Under the pieces are notes generated by a model that worked only from the letters and a program-made list of their open reading frames with translations, did no database searches and was not told the origin of the DNA. Source: Dyadobacter subterraneus (GTDB taxonomy: Bacteria > Bacteroidota > Bacteroidia > Cytophagales > Spirosomataceae). Taken from it: a DNA stretch of 64,000 bases. Every line of letters begins with the position of its first letter. Position 1 is the first letter of the stretch. Shown one piece after another: positions 10,042 through 20,800 of the stretch. The stretch covers positions 867,573-931,572 of the forward strand of contig NZ_JACYGY010000002.1 in assembly GCF_015221875.1 (NCBI RefSeq), in the 5' to 3' direction. The position numbers and the translations under genes were made by a program.

Positions 10042-10398
10042 AACCTTTACGCTTTGTTTTTAATTTATTTAGTCTGAGATTTTAATTTATTTTGGCATTT
10101 GCCTGATTTTTATTTCTGCGTCATCATTCTGTTTAAATTCTGTCAAATATTCTGCTTTTGAAGAGATATCTCTACAAAAATTAGAACTTCTTAGAAGCTT
10201 TCATAGTAGTAATTTTATTGCTATTTCATTTTATAATACTCTTTTTACTACAATCATGTAATACAATTGCCAACTTTGGAATAGAAGACAGCCGGAAACA
10301 TGATACGTTCACTATGTTGAAAGTGAAATTATATGGAAAAGACATAATAGGCTCTTAACTTGCACCGTTTTTGTAATATAAACGGATTTATACACTAT
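10042..10398. other. Intergenic region between divergent genes, no gene seen
   Basis: This AT-rich 357-bp stretch separates a leftward hypothetical gene from the rightward GT2 gene and must hold both promoters. I see no good TTTG/TAnnTTTG pair, only a one-mismatch CAACTTTG near 10271, and no convincing small ORF. An in-frame TTG at 10360 would extend the GT2 gene but encodes a non-homologous-looking leader. Confidence 0.5.
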
Positions 10399-11376
10399 AT
10401 GATTTCAGTGGCCATGTGCACTTACAACGGGGCAAAGTATTTGCCTGAGCAGTTGAAGAGCATTGCCAATCAGATAATCCCCGTTGATGAACTGGTTGTG
10501 TGTGATGATGGATCGAATGACGATACCATTCAGGTTCTAAAAGATTTTTCAGAGAATTCTTCTTTCCCGGTTTTTATTCACCAAAATAAAAGTAACCTGG
10601 GATCTACTAAAAATTTCGAAAAATGTCTTTCTCTGTGTAAAGGAGATATTATTTTTCTTTCGGATCAGGATGACGCATGGAGAACGGATAAAGTGGAAAA
10701 ACAGCTTGCGTATTTTAATCAACATCCTGAAACAGACGCTGTTTTTTCAGACGCAATGATGATGGATGATGATTCGAAACCAACCGGACGGACCATTTGG
10801 GAGGAAATCGAATTTAACGATGAAGCTCAGGCCAAATGGATCAGGGGTGAAGCGCATGAAATTCTTTTCAAAGGTTTTGTAGTGACTGGGGCCACATTGG
10901 CGATAAGGAAAAAAGCTTTGAAAAGGCTGATGCCATTCCCAACGCATGTGCCCGACCTTATTCATGACGCCTATATTGCGATGGTTTTGAGTTTGCAGGA
11001 AAAAATCGGATTCATTAATGATACTTTGATTTCTTACCGGATTCATGCAAGCCAGCAGGTAGGTTTTGGTTCAAAAGTCGAATATGTGCGTTTTAAAGAC
11101 CGGTTTTCGCGTGACAGGAATGAAAAACTTATTCCGTTAAAGGAAAAGGCTGATAAATTATTCAAGCTGTATCTGTTGCTGATGGAAATTCCTTTCATTC
11201 CAAAAGAAAAACTCAGGAAATTGCGGATGTCTCAGAAACATTATTACAAACGGGCAACATTGCCGGATAATCGTCTGATGCGTGTGGCGCCGGTTGTGAC
11301 GGATATCGTTCAGGGCAAATACTCTTTTAGCAGCAAAGATTGGTGGTTGCCAGCTTTCGGTGATATTTTTGAATAA
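10399..11376 (+). CDS. Family 2 glycosyltransferase
   Basis: The protein starts MISVAMCTYNGAKYLPEQL, the standard N-terminus of GT2 (GT-A fold) inverting transferases. VVCDDGSNDDT follows (nucleotide-sugar binding), then the metal-binding DQDDAW motif, which is typical of rhamnosyl/galactosyl-type transferases of this branch. A further domain with SYRIHASQQVGFG and a basic C-terminal helical region completes the 325 residues. I start at the ATG at 10399 because the upstream TTG at 10360 adds 13 residues unlike the family. It is followed after 15 bp by a DUF5672 gene, so the two probably work together on a surface glycan. Donor and acceptor unknown; the protein is cytoplasmic or membrane-associated. 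Confidence 0.9.
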   Translation: MISVAMCTYNGAKYLPEQLKSIANQIIPVDELVVCDDGSNDDTIQVLKDFSENSSFPVFIHQNKSNLGSTKNFEKCLSLCKGDIIFLSDQDDAWRTDKVEKQLAYFNQHPETDAVFSDAMMMDDDSKPTGRTIWEEIEFNDEAQAKWIRGEAHEILFKGFVVTGATLAIRKKALKRLMPFPTHVPDLIHDAYIAMVLSLQEKIGFINDTLISYRIHASQQVGFGSKVEYVRFKDRFSRDRNEKLIPLKEKADKLFKLYLLLMEIPFIPKEKLRKLRMSQKHYYKRATLPDNRLMRVAPVVTDIVQGKYSFSSKDWWLPAFGDIFE

Positions 11377-11391
11377 TTAATTACCGGGGCA

Positions 11392-12147
11392 GTGAAAAGT
11401 ACAAACCAGGATCAGGCTGTTGCCATTGTTATTCCCATCTATAAATCCGCATTGAATGCGCTGGAAACTATCTCGCTCAAACAATGCATGAAAGTTTTAG
11501 GCCACTATCCTGTCAGGATTGTAAAGCCTGAAAGTCTCAATGTTCAAAACCTGAAAGAAGAATTTCCCTCCATCGAATTTATTTCTTTTAACGATTCTTT
11601 TTTCAAGGATATTGATTCTTACAACCGGCTGATGATTTCCGCCGAGTTTTATGAATCTTTTTCGGCCTACGAATTTATTCTGATCTATCAGCTTGATGCC
11701 TATGTTTTCAGGGATGAGTTGATGGATTGGTGTAAAAAAGGATTTGATTATATAGGTGCTCCATCGCTGCACCGGGAAGAATTTGACAAATTACCTGCTG
11801 GATCTGAAAACATTTTTGCAACCGCGCTTTCCAGTAATCGTTTCGTTTTAAATGGCGGACTGTCGCTACGGCGTGTTCCGGCATTTTTGCGTTATCTGAA
11901 AATTTACAATCTGTTTTATCCCAAATGGATTGGCAATGAAGACATGCTCTTTTCTCAGGAAGCGACAAGGTTAATACCTATGAAATTGTTTCTTAAACTT
12001 CCAACCTGGCAGGAAGCGCTGCGTTTTTCTTTTGAAAAAAGTCCGGCAGCTACTTTTGAAATCACCAATCACCAACTGCCATTTGCCTGCCACGCCTGGG
12101 AAAGATATGACCCGGAATTCTGGAATTCTTTTATTTCAATGAAGTAA
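11392..12147 (+). CDS. DUF5672 family protein (glycosyltransferase-like)
   Basis: The 251-residue protein has features I associate with DUF5672: AIVIPIYKSALNALETISL at the start, a long central segment with FYESFSAYEFILIYQLDAYVF, then WCKKGFDYIGAPSLH and NGGLSLRR. The DxD-like position is the QLDAY motif, and the overall order resembles a GT-A glycosyltransferase. It starts with GTG at 11392, only 15 bp after the GT2 gene, so the pair is almost certainly one transcript. Proteins of this kind are commonly found in polysaccharide loci; a glycan-assembly role is inferred from family and neighbour. No signal peptide or membrane segment is visible. Confidence 0.78.
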   Translation: MKSTNQDQAVAIVIPIYKSALNALETISLKQCMKVLGHYPVRIVKPESLNVQNLKEEFPSIEFISFNDSFFKDIDSYNRLMISAEFYESFSAYEFILIYQLDAYVFRDELMDWCKKGFDYIGAPSLHREEFDKLPAGSENIFATALSSNRFVLNGGLSLRRVPAFLRYLKIYNLFYPKWIGNEDMLFSQEATRLIPMKLFLKLPTWQEALRFSFEKSPAATFEITNHQLPFACHAWERYDPEFWNSFISMK

Positions 12148-12240
12148 AAAGAAAAACTGCTTTAACAATTTTTAACAAACTATCGGAGCTTCTCCGGCGT
12201 TTTTGAGGTTAATTTCGTGAAAAATTAACAATGATAAACT

Positions 12241-13479
12241 ATGAACTATAAATCGCTTTTGGCCTTTGCTTGTGCTATTGTGCTTTCATTTACTGCTACT
12301 TACGGGCAAATAACTGAAAACCCGAGAGTAGAGGAACAATCAGCGGAATATGTGAAAATCAAGCGTGTAGAACTGACAGACCAGTATACTATTATTTACA
12401 TGCAATTTGTTGAAAAAGAATCTCCTGCATTAAAGGAAATGCAGCCTTTTTTAAGAAGAATGCCGGGTGGACAACAATTTCAGATGCCATTGTCTACTTC
12501 CACAATTGGCCTTGATCCGGAAACACGCCTTTATAAGCCGGGAGAAGTGAATGTGAAATTCAAACTGATTAAGGCAAAGGATATTCCAACGGAAATGAAA
12601 AAGCAGGTTAATCCGGGAGATGTCGTGGATTTCGTGGCTTATTTTGAAAGACTTTCTCCTGGAATCGAAGTGTTTGATTTTTACGAAGGTCGCCCAAAAA
12701 GCAAAAATGAAAAGACATGGAATTTCTATGGTATTCATGTCAAAAATCCTTTGAAGAAAAACGGAAAAACAACTGCGAAAGTCATTCCAAAAACGGAAAA
12801 ACCGGTGCAGCCTCCAGTTGAAGAGAAAAAGGAAGAAATAGTTGAAGCAAAACCAACTGCTCCGGAAGAGGAATTGGTCATGATCAAAGGAACGGTTTAT
12901 GATTCAAAAACTAAAAATCCGGTTCCGGCACAGATAACTTATCTGGAAAAAGGTGATTCGCTTCAATATAAATCCTCATCCGGAAATTATCGGATTGGAA
13001 TAAATCCGAATGACAAATACGATTTCAAGGTTTTTGCGAAAGGCTATTATGGAAGCAATTTTAGTTTGAATGCTGCGGATTCAACCACAAAAGGATCTTT
13101 TGTGAAGGATTTTTATCTTGTTCCGCTTACTGTTGGAGAAACTATTGCGCTTCCGAATATTTATTTTGAAACATCGAAATATACGCTGCTCACAGAATCA
13201 TTCGCAGAACTGAACCGTCTGGCTGATATGATGAAGGAAAATCCTAAAATCAAAATCCGCGTGGAAGGTCATACGGACAATGTGGGTGATTTTGATAAAA
13301 ACCTGGAACTGTCGACAAACCGTGCTTTATCCGTAAAAACGTATCTGGTTGATAAAGGAATAGAAGATGAAAGGATTGAGGCCAAAGGATTTGGTGCAAC
13401 AAAGCCGATAGCGAAAAACGGATCCGCAGAGGAAAAGAAAAAAAATCGTCGGGTTGAATTTGTGATTACGCAGAATTGA
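12241..13479 (+). CDS. OmpA-family outer membrane/peptidoglycan-associated protein
   Basis: The 412-residue protein has a Sec signal peptide (1-23, cleavage near TYG-Q). An N-terminal domain of about 170 residues of unknown fold follows. Next is a low-complexity linker rich in K, P, E and V (about 175-215, [16 protein letters not shown]), then a beta-sandwich-like segment ([18 protein letters not shown], about 218-300) resembling the carboxypeptidase regulatory-like fold. The C-terminal OmpA domain (about 305-412) contains [21 protein letters not shown] and the peptidoglycan-binding [10 protein letters not shown] and GFGATKPIA motifs. It probably ties the envelope to murein. It stands alone with a bidirectional terminator shared with tpiA. 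Family assignment secure, specific role unknown. Confidence 0.92.
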   Translation: MNYKSLLAFACAIVLSFTATYGQITENPRVEEQSAEYVKIKRVELTDQYTIIYMQFVEKESPALKEMQPFLRRMPGGQQFQMPLSTSTIGLDPETRLYKPGEVNVKFKLIKAKDIPTEMKKQVNPGDVVDFVAYFERLSPGIEVFDFYEGRPKSKNEKTWNFYGIHVKNPLKKNGKTTAKVIPKTEKPVQPPVEEKKEEIVEAKPTAPEEELVMIKGTVYDSKTKNPVPAQITYLEKGDSLQYKSSSGNYRIGINPNDKYDFKVFAKGYYGSNFSLNAADSTTKGSFVKDFYLVPLTVGETIALPNIYFETSKYTLLTESFAELNRLADMMKENPKIKIRVEGHTDNVGDFDKNLELSTNRALSVKTYLVDKGIEDERIEAKGFGATKPIAKNGSAEEKKKNRRVEFVITQN

Positions 13480-13491
13480 TACGGGAATAAT

Positions 13492-13536
13492 AAAAATGGA
13501 GGCTGGAAATTATTTCCAGCCTCCATTTTTTATATA
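13492..13536. terminator. Bidirectional terminator between the OmpA-family gene and tpiA
   Basis: An 18-bp stem (aaaaatggaggctggaaa with tttccagcctccattttt) and a 3-nt loop lie between the two convergent stop codons. A and T tracts on either side let it serve both genes. Confidence 0.9.
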
Positions 13537-13541
13537 CGAAA

Positions 13542-14303
13542 TTATCTTGCTTTGATAATATTTGTAAACTCACGTGATTTAAGAGAAGCACCTCCAACAA
13601 GGCCTCCATCGATATCTGGAGAAGCAAAAAGTTCGTCAGCACTTGCAGCCGTAACACTTCCTCCGTAAAGGATAGAAATTTCTTCTGCTGTTTCAGCGCC
13701 GTATTTTGCAGCGATGTGTGCACGTAAAGCAGCATGCATTTCCTGAGCTTGTTCTGCGCTTGCAGTAAGTCCTGTACCGATAGCCCAGATTGGTTCGTAA
13801 GCGATAACAACAGAAAGCAATTGCTCAGCAGAAAGATGGAAAAGGCTTTCTGTGATCTGATTTTTTACAAATCCGATATAGTCTTCATTTTGTCTCTGGT
13901 CAAGCGATTCTCCGCAGCAGAAAATCGGCGAAATACCATATTCCAAAGCGATATTAACTTTGGCAGCAAGCAATTCATTTGATTCATTAAAATACTGGCG
14001 GCGTTCGCTATGGCCTACAAGCACATACTCAATACCGATCGATTGAAGCATGGCAGCAGAGATTTCACCTGTGAATGCGCCGGAAACTTTATCAGAGCAA
14101 TTTTGCGCAGCTAATGCAAAATTCGGAGATTCCTCAATATATTTTTTTAGGGTAGTCAGATAAATGGCCGGAGGGCAAAGAATCACTTTTACATCTCCTT
14201 TTACTTCATCATTCGCCATGTTAACAAGTTCTGAGGTTAAGGCAACAGCCTCATCTGCAAGCTTGTTCATCTTCCAATTACCGGCAACTATTTTTTTTCG
14301 CAT
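13542..14303 (-). CDS. tpiA: Triose-phosphate isomerase
   Basis: This enzyme interconverts dihydroxyacetone phosphate and glyceraldehyde-3-phosphate in glycolysis and gluconeogenesis. The 253-residue TIM barrel has every key element: GNWKMN (6-11, with the substrate lysine), GHSERR with the electrophilic histidine, AYEPIWAIGTG with the catalytic glutamate and flexible loop 6, and YGGSV plus GGLVGGASL for the phosphate site near the C-terminus. Length is standard. It is monocistronic, convergent with the OmpA-family gene. A one-base-off promoter pattern lies within 50 bp upstream but I could not pair a -33 element with it. Identification secure. Confidence 0.98.
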   Translation of the reverse strand: MRKKIVAGNWKMNKLADEAVALTSELVNMANDEVKGDVKVILCPPAIYLTTLKKYIEESPNFALAAQNCSDKVSGAFTGEISAAMLQSIGIEYVLVGHSERRQYFNESNELLAAKVNIALEYGISPIFCCGESLDQRQNEDYIGFVKNQITESLFHLSAEQLLSVVIAYEPIWAIGTGLTASAEQAQEMHAALRAHIAAKYGAETAEEISILYGGSVTAASADELFASPDIDGGLVGGASLKSREFTNIIKAR

Positions 14304-14470
14304 AATTATTTTATTGTGTTAAATCTTCATTTTGCGCTACAAAAATACCATAATTTCAACATTAACCGTATTCTATTTGCCTTTAAAAAAATATTCAGGT
14401 TAATGATGAAATATAAAGAAATAGTTGTGTTTATTATAGAAATTAGAATTAATTTTACTTAAGAAACTGA

Positions 14471-14502
14471 TTTTGTTAAAATGACCACTTGCTCTATCTT
14501 TA
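14471..14502 (+). promoter_or_regulatory. Probable promoter of the retropepsin/PDZ gene
   Basis: TTTTG at 14471-14475 and TATCTTTA at 14495-14502 (one mismatch to TAnnTTTG) are 19 bases apart, giving a start near 14509 and a leader of about 75 nt. That leader ends in a strong AGGAGG at 14575-14580, five bases before the ATG, which is unusual in a genome where most starts have no clear Shine-Dalgarno. Confidence 0.45.
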
Positions 14503-14585
14503 CAAGGTGTAAATCATTCTAAATGAGACCGTTTGATTGATGAAAATATAAATACTAACAAAAGTTTAAAAGAAAGGAGGCCAAG

Positions 14586-15857
14586 ATGAAAACGTTTATC
14601 TGGTTATGTCTGTTCAGCATGGTTGTTTTCACAAAACCGGCTATATCCGCATCTGCGGACGGAGTTGAACTTGCTGATGCTGAGAAATACGGTTATTTCC
14701 TGGAAAAAAATCATAAAACCGCACGCATTCCTTTTGAGCTGCACTCCAACCTGATTCTGGTTTATGTCAAAGTTAACGACGTTGATTCTTTACGTTTTAT
14801 ACTTGATACGGGTGTAAGCTCAATTATTATTACCGATCCACTTATTTTAAAACCGGACAAACTTCGGTTGACCCGTACCGTAAATCTTGCCGGTGCCGGG
14901 GAAGGAAAATCCATTGCTGCGCACGTAGCGATCGACAACAGGTTTTCTATGGGCCGTTTGAAGGCCAATCACCAAAATATTGTGGTTATTGAAAAAGACT
15001 TTTTACATCTTTCGGAATATGTAGGTGTGCCTGTTCACGGTATTTTTGGCTACGATGTTTTCAACAATTTTGTTGTAACAATCGATTTTGCCAAAAGAGA
15101 ACTTGTGCTGGTTCAAAACGGAAAATATAAATACAAAGCGAGCAAAGGCGACAAACATGAGATTACGATTGAAGATGCCAAACCATTTACGAATGCAGTA
15201 ACTTTATTCGCCGATGGTCGTGAAAAACCGATTCGTGTACTCATTGATACCGGCGCAGGACATGCCTTGCTTTTAAACAATACGCCTAATGAAACTTACA
15301 GATTGCCTGAAAAAGTAATCCGCGCACAGTTGGGAAGAGGATTAAATGGTGTAATCAATGGAAATCTGGGCCGGGTGGATCGGATGCGTCTGGGTAAATT
15401 TGAGCTTGATAATATTGTTGCCTCATTTCCTGATAGCGTTGGTTTCAGTGCAAAAATGAGCAAAGGCGTTGAACGTCAGGGCAATATTGGTTGTGAGCTG
15501 CTGAGAAGATTTAAGGTAACCATGAATTACCATGAAGGTTATATGGTGTTGAAGCCCGTAAGAAGAACAATGCGGGAAAAATTTGAACACGATATGAGTG
15601 GCATGGAAATCCGGGCAGATGCAGCTAATTTACATGCATACTTTGTTAACCATGTCCAGGAATCTTCTCCAGCGTTCAGTGCAGGTTTGGTAGAAGGCGA
15701 TCAGCTTCTTTTCATTGACAATCACGCAGCGTCAGAACTCAATGTAAGTGAAATTTACAAACTGATGCAAAGAGGTGATGGTAGAAATATTGACTTGCTC
15801 GTGAAACGGAATGGAGCCATTTTCTTTACCAAAATTACGCTCAGAAGAATGATTTGA
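14586..15857 (+). CDS. Secreted retropepsin-like aspartyl protease with PDZ domain
   Basis: A 423-residue exported protein with a signal peptide ending near ISA-SA at about 22. It contains two aspartyl-protease half-sites in one chain, FILDTGVSS (about 77-85) and VLIDTGAGH (about 219-227), each with the D-T-G catalytic triad motif. A C-terminal PDZ domain (about 345-415) with SPAFSAGLVEGDQLLFID follows. Two DTG lobes in one polypeptide suggest a self-contained bilobal protease rather than a homodimer. This architecture (aspartyl protease plus PDZ) is recurrent in Bacteroidota secretomes; substrates are unknown. mnmD follows after 36 bp but uses a TTG start, so coexpression is possible. Family confident, activity inferred. 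Confidence 0.85.
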   Translation: MKTFIWLCLFSMVVFTKPAISASADGVELADAEKYGYFLEKNHKTARIPFELHSNLILVYVKVNDVDSLRFILDTGVSSIIITDPLILKPDKLRLTRTVNLAGAGEGKSIAAHVAIDNRFSMGRLKANHQNIVVIEKDFLHLSEYVGVPVHGIFGYDVFNNFVVTIDFAKRELVLVQNGKYKYKASKGDKHEITIEDAKPFTNAVTLFADGREKPIRVLIDTGAGHALLLNNTPNETYRLPEKVIRAQLGRGLNGVINGNLGRVDRMRLGKFELDNIVASFPDSVGFSAKMSKGVERQGNIGCELLRRFKVTMNYHEGYMVLKPVRRTMREKFEHDMSGMEIRADAANLHAYFVNHVQESSPAFSAGLVEGDQLLFIDNHAASELNVSEIYKLMQRGDGRNIDLLVKRNGAIFFTKITLRRMI

Positions 15858-15893
15858 GTATTTTTAGACTCTAAACTAAATAGCAGTCTTGAT

Positions 15894-16550
15894 TTGGAAC
15901 GCCTAAGATTAACAGAAGACGGATCACATTCTTTATATAATTCCCAATACAATCAGCATTATCATTCTGTGTCTGGAGCTCTCAAAGAGTCCAGACACAT
16001 TTATATGAACCTGGGCCTGATTCCTTTGCTTGAATCGGATCAGGAAACAATTCGCGTTTTTGAAATGGGTTTTGGAACAGGTTTGAACGCTTATCTTACC
16101 TGGCAGGCCGCAGATCAGTATAAAAAGAAAATTCTCTACACTGGGGTCGAAGCTTTTCCGGTTTCTCATGAGGAAGCTTCACATTTAAATTACGAGTCCG
16201 TCATTTCCCAGCCAGGATTTATGCAGCTTCATGAATCTTCCTGGTTTACAAATCATTCTTTTTCAGAATATTTTCAATTCAGGAAAGAGCAGTTGACCTT
16301 GCAGGAATTCACTGCGGAAAATCTTTTCGATGTAATTTATTATGACGCTTTCGATCCCAAAGCCCAACCAGAACTTTGGACAGAAGAAATTTTGAAAAAG
16401 ATAGCGGCCCAAACCCGGACAGGCGGCGTATTAGTTACATATTCTTCCAAAGGAATTGTGAAACGGGCGCTGGCCGCAGCCGGTTTCAAAGTTGAAAAAC
16501 ATAAAGGTCCGGGGAAAAAGTGGCACGTTCTTCGGGCAATTAAGGAATAA
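15894..16550 (+). CDS. mnmD: tRNA U34 5-methylaminomethyl-2-thiouridine methyltransferase (MnmD)
   Basis: MnmD carries out the last methylation in making mnm5s2U at tRNA position 34. The 218-residue stand-alone form here corresponds to the N-terminal half of bifunctional E. coli MnmC and lacks the FAD oxidase domain. Diagnostic pieces are TEDGSHSLYN near the start, the SAM-binding motif FEMGFGTGLNAYLTW (56-70), the YYDAFDPKAQPELW acidic motif near 150, and a closing GPGKKWHVLRA. The only usable start is TTG at 15894; an in-frame stop lies 36 bp upstream. Stand-alone MnmD fits Bacteroidota. It follows the retropepsin gene closely, but no functional link is apparent. Confidence 0.88.
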   Translation: MERLRLTEDGSHSLYNSQYNQHYHSVSGALKESRHIYMNLGLIPLLESDQETIRVFEMGFGTGLNAYLTWQAADQYKKKILYTGVEAFPVSHEEASHLNYESVISQPGFMQLHESSWFTNHSFSEYFQFRKEQLTLQEFTAENLFDVIYYDAFDPKAQPELWTEEILKKIAAQTRTGGVLVTYSSKGIVKRALAAAGFKVEKHKGPGKKWHVLRAIKE

Positions 16551-16577
16551 CTTAGGTCTGGCCTGGTTTTACCATGC

Positions 16578-16609
16578 TTTGTCAGGCGTATCGTTTATGG
16601 GTACATTTG
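16578..16609 (+). promoter_or_regulatory. Bacteroidota-type promoter for gmhA
   Basis: TTTG at 16578-16581 and TACATTTG at 16602-16609 fit the -33/-7 consensus exactly with a 20-base spacer. Predicted start near 16616, 28 nt before the gmhA ATG. Confidence 0.6.
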
Positions 16610-16643
16610 TTGAAATATTAATGGCGTTAGTTTAAAAACCAGT

Positions 16644-17228
16644 ATGGCATATCAGGATATTATAAGTCAGGAATTACGGGAAGCACAAACCGTTCTCGAT
16701 ACATTTTTGAGTGATCCGGTTCAAATAGAAAAAATTGAAAAAGCAGCGTCTTTAATGGCAGATGCAATTTCAAAGAATCATAAAATAATCTCGTGTGGAA
16801 ACGGTGGCTCGCACTGTGATGCAATGCATTTTGCCGAAGAATTAACGGGTCGTTACCGCGACAATCGACGCGCATTACCTGCAATTGCCATTTCGGATGT
16901 TAGTCATATCAGCTGTGTGAGTAACGATTTTGGTTTTGAATATGTCTTTTCAAGATTTGTTGAAGGTCTGGGTCAGGAAGGTGATGTACTTTTAGGATTG
17001 AGTACCAGCGGAAATTCGGCGAATATCATTCGCGCCGTAGAAGCTGCAAAAGCAAAAGGAATGAAAGTGATAATCATGTCAGGAAAAGATGGAGGAAAAT
17101 TGGCCGGACTAGCCGATGTAGAAATCCGTGTCCCGCATTTTGGTTATGCAGACAGAATTCAGGAAATACATATCAAGGTGATACACATTTTCATGCTTCT
17201 GATCGAAAAAATGGTGATTGAAGGATAA
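16644..17228 (+). CDS. gmhA: Phosphoheptose isomerase (SIS-domain, GmhA)
   Basis: GmhA converts sedoheptulose-7-phosphate to D-glycero-manno-heptose-7-phosphate, the first step toward ADP- or GDP-heptose for LPS and S-layer glycans. The protein is 194 residues, close to the usual 190-200. The SIS domain shows [17 protein letters not shown] (51-67), containing the catalytic glutamate, then [10 protein letters not shown] for the phosphate-binding loop, and [11 protein letters not shown] near the C-terminus with the active-site histidine. Other heptose genes (gmhB, hldE) are not in the window. The gene has its own well-matched promoter. DiaA, a related SIS protein, is a less likely alternative because the HIKVIH motif is of GmhA type. 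Confidence 0.88.
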   Translation: MAYQDIISQELREAQTVLDTFLSDPVQIEKIEKAASLMADAISKNHKIISCGNGGSHCDAMHFAEELTGRYRDNRRALPAIAISDVSHISCVSNDFGFEYVFSRFVEGLGQEGDVLLGLSTSGNSANIIRAVEAAKAKGMKVIIMSGKDGGKLAGLADVEIRVPHFGYADRIQEIHIKVIHIFMLLIEKMVIEG

Positions 17229-17275
17229 TTTTTAGTAATATGCTTCCGGGTTTATATTAAAATTATTCAGGTTTC

Positions 17276-17716
17276 ATGAAAGTACGTCCGGCAGTTGTCA
17301 TAGTTAAGGAAGATACTGTTTTGACCATGCGCTATGTGTATGGAGAAAAAGAAGTTTTTGCGCTTCCCGGAGGTAATCCTGATCCTGATGAATGTCTGCC
17401 CGAAGCACTTCGCCGGGAATTAATGGAAGAACTCGGCGTCACCGTTGAAATCGGGGAAATGGCGCTTTGCGGTGAGGTTTTGTGGGGTGAAATGAAAAAG
17501 GAAACGCTTCATATGGTTTTCAATGCCAGAATTGCAGACGGAAATCCTGCGCTAAATCCGGTTGAAACCACGGCTTTGGAAATGGTCTGGCTGCCTTTTA
17601 CAGAACTTGATCAAAAGCTTATGTATCCGAATGTGGGAAAAGATATCCTTCAATATCTGAATGGTAATTTGAAGTCTGCTTATGTCGGCGTAATTGATCA
17701 GCCGTACGTCCAGTAA
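17276..17716 (+). CDS. Nudix hydrolase
   Basis: A 146-residue single-domain Nudix protein. The Nudix box is complete and exactly spaced, from G33 to about residue 55: G-NPDPD-E-x7-RELMEELGV, holding the Mg2+-binding glutamates. The N-terminal strand (RPAVVIVKEDTVLTMR) and the LPGG leading into the box are typical. Such enzymes hydrolyse nucleoside diphosphates linked to another moiety (damaged dNTPs, NDP-sugars, ADP-ribose); the substrate is not evident here. It lies 47 bp after gmhA on the same strand and may be cotranscribed, which allows a sugar-nucleotide role, though that is guesswork. Confidence 0.88.
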   Translation: MKVRPAVVIVKEDTVLTMRYVYGEKEVFALPGGNPDPDECLPEALRRELMEELGVTVEIGEMALCGEVLWGEMKKETLHMVFNARIADGNPALNPVETTALEMVWLPFTELDQKLMYPNVGKDILQYLNGNLKSAYVGVIDQPYVQ

Positions 17717-17896
17717 ATAAAATAAAAAAATTATAAATCGTCCATTCTGCCATTATCCGTGAAAACGGAAATAAATTATACGGATAAGTTGCATTTTTAG
17801 AGGCTTTTTAATGCTATTTCCATTATACTTTTATTTCAGGCTTCACAAAAACAGAAACAAACCGTACTTTTGCGGTTTAACGAGTTTCAAGGATAA

Positions 17897-20800
17897 ATGG
17901 ACAACGAGAGGAAGGAGCGATTATCACAGTTTTTGAAAAGAAACTCTGAGGGCCAAACATTATCACAAGGACGCTCAATTTTCAGCAGTGGAGGTTACAG
18001 CATTGTGAAATTGGATTACAATGGAGGAGGTTACGCCGAATTCAAAGTGAAAAGTGATTACTCGGTCCGGGATTATGTTATCAAAATCCAGGATTTTCTT
18101 ACCCCGAATATAATTACTTCCTGTACCTGCACGCATGATTACGGCGGACTGTGTAAGCACAGGATTGCCATGACGCTTTATGTGCTGGACAAAATGCCGG
18201 CGTATGTAAAGCCGACAGAGCATAATATGGCAGATACGATGGTGGTACTTCCTTCTCTTAAGGATGTATACCTGGAAGATTTTGTGCAGCGTGAAAACTG
18301 GAATAATAGAAATCAGCCTGTCAAAGTTGATATTCTGGCAACCCGTGATGGATTTGCTGAATGCAAGGTAAATCTTCGGGATAACGATTTCTCGGTTCAG
18401 TTCACAAAAATTCCCAATTCCAACCAGATACAGACAAGCTGCTCCTGCGAGCAAATTCTTTATGTTCCTTTATGCGAGCATAAACTGGCGGCACTTCTAA
18501 AACTGCGTGATCAGTTTGGCGAGCGTGCGTTTGACATGATGCGTGACTGGACGGAGGATAAAACTGCGCTTTTAGCTGAATATGGTTATACGCTGGAAGA
18601 TAATCTGGAAGGGAAATTTGATTTCAAAATTGACCAGAACGGGACTTTACAATTAATCAGACAAGATAAAGGAATACAAAAAGTCGGCGTTTTCCAGAAC
18701 TGGCAAAAACTTCGCAATAAGGTAATTCCAGATTTACAGCCGGTTTTTCAGGTTAATGATTCGGATTCACATTCGGGAGACGAAAGACTTTCACTATATG
18801 TTTTCTGGCCGAGAGGTTTTGATAGTTTGCTGGATGTAGGTTTTGGTATTTTTTCTGCCAAAAGCAGTTCTAAAACACAAAAATATACACATATCAGAAG
18901 TATCGCCGGCGGATCGGGAACGGCTTATTTACCAGAAGAAATTCCGGTTTTGACGGCAAGTGATTCCAGGTTGGTTCGTATTGCGCGTCATTTTAGTCCG
19001 GAAGGTCTTCAAAAATATATGAAGAGCCAGGGACAAGCCGGTGCGCATTTGAGCGACGAATCTTCTGATTATCAAAATGAAGCAAGGAAATGGGTAGGCA
19101 GACAAATCGTCCGGATTTTTAAAGATCTGAGCGGTGAGCGTTTGTTCCTTACTGAAAGCGATTATGTAACAAATCAGAATCAGCTTCAGGAAGTAAAAAT
19201 TCACCCGACGCCAGCTAAATTATTTTTTGTACTAACTGAGGATCAGGAATTTATCAGCCTGAATCCTTATGTTGAAATAGAAAAAGGCCGGCCGATTGAT
19301 TTGCAGCAGGTTGCATCTTCATTCGACAGTTTTTGGTTAGGTATTTACAAAGAAGATATTCTTTTCCGTTGGGCCAGTATTAATGATGCCGAAATGGTGG
19401 ATTATCTGCGCCAGAATGGATTCAAGATCCGGGTAAGAAAAGATCACGCCGAAACTTTCATGAAGGATTGGGTGATGCCGGTTACAGAACATTTCGAAGT
19501 TGTTTTCCAAACGCGCCACGCGTTGGAAACAAGTGCGATGAAATATGAAAAAGGCAGAGTTTATCTGAAAGAAGACGACGCCAATTTGCTCATCGTTCCA
19601 ACTTATGTATATGAAGGCGATGCTGAATCGGAAGAAACCGAATTGATCCATGATAATCAGCGTACCAAAGCTAGATTTGAAGATAACCACATTCATTTGC
19701 TTGAACGTGATATCACGGCGGAAAAAGCGCATTGGGAATGGGTGAAATCATTGCACCCAGATTTCGCACAACAACCTGATCAACCGTTTTTCTTTATTCC
19801 TTTTGAAGAGGTGATGAAAGATGGCTGGTTGTTTCATTTTGTGGATACTGTTGAGGAAAAGGAAATTCAGCTTTTAGGTTTCAAAGACCTGAAAAAAATG
19901 CGCATCAACCCGAACAGGGGAAAAGTGCAGATCCGTGCTTCTTCCGGAATTGACTGGTTTGATATGCAGATCGAAATCAGCTTCGGAGATCAGCAGGTAA
20001 CTTTGGCAGATGCTAAAAAAGCATTGTTGAAAAAACAGAATTATGTAGAACTGAAAGATGGTTCGATGGGAATTTTGCCGGAAGAGTGGATTCAAAAACT
20101 TGAACCGTTATTGAAATTCGGTAGAGTGGATGGCGACGAAGTGCATTTGTCGAAATTCCATTTTTCGCTGATTGAAGAACTTGCATCTCAAATTGATAAC
20201 GAGGAAGTTTTACAAGAGCTTTGGGAGAAAAAACAAAAACTCCTGAATTTTAAAGAAATTCCAAGTGTGCCGCTTCCTGAAAATATCAATGCAACGCTGA
20301 GACAATATCAGGAAGAAGGATATAAATGGCTGAATTTCCTTGAAGAATTTGGCTGGGGCGGATGTTTGGCGGATGATATGGGTTTAGGAAAAACGCTACA
20401 AATGTTGACATTTCTCCAACACCAGAAAAACAAAAATCCAGAGGCTACGAATTTAGTCGTAGTTCCAACAACATTGATTTTTAACTGGCAGGCGGAATCT
20501 GCAAAGTTTACTCCGGACCTGAAATTGTACGTTCACCGTGGAATGGACCGCCGGAAAGATCTTGAAATTTTCCAGGATTATGATATCGTTTTGACAACAT
20601 ACGGCACGATGAGAAGTGACGTGGAATTGTTGAAAAAAATTCAGTTCAACTATATTGTTTTAGATGAATCCCAGGCCATCAAAAATCCTGATTCATTAAC
20701 AGCAAAAGCGTCCAGATTACTCAAATCAAACAATCGTCTGGCTATGACGGGTACGCCGGTTGAAAATAATACGTTTGATTTATATTCTCAGTTTGAGTTT

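Noticed and set aside
13466..13810. 114-codon minus-strand ORF over the tpiA 3' end
   Set aside because: It lies in another frame of tpiA and spans the terminator; tpiA is unambiguous.
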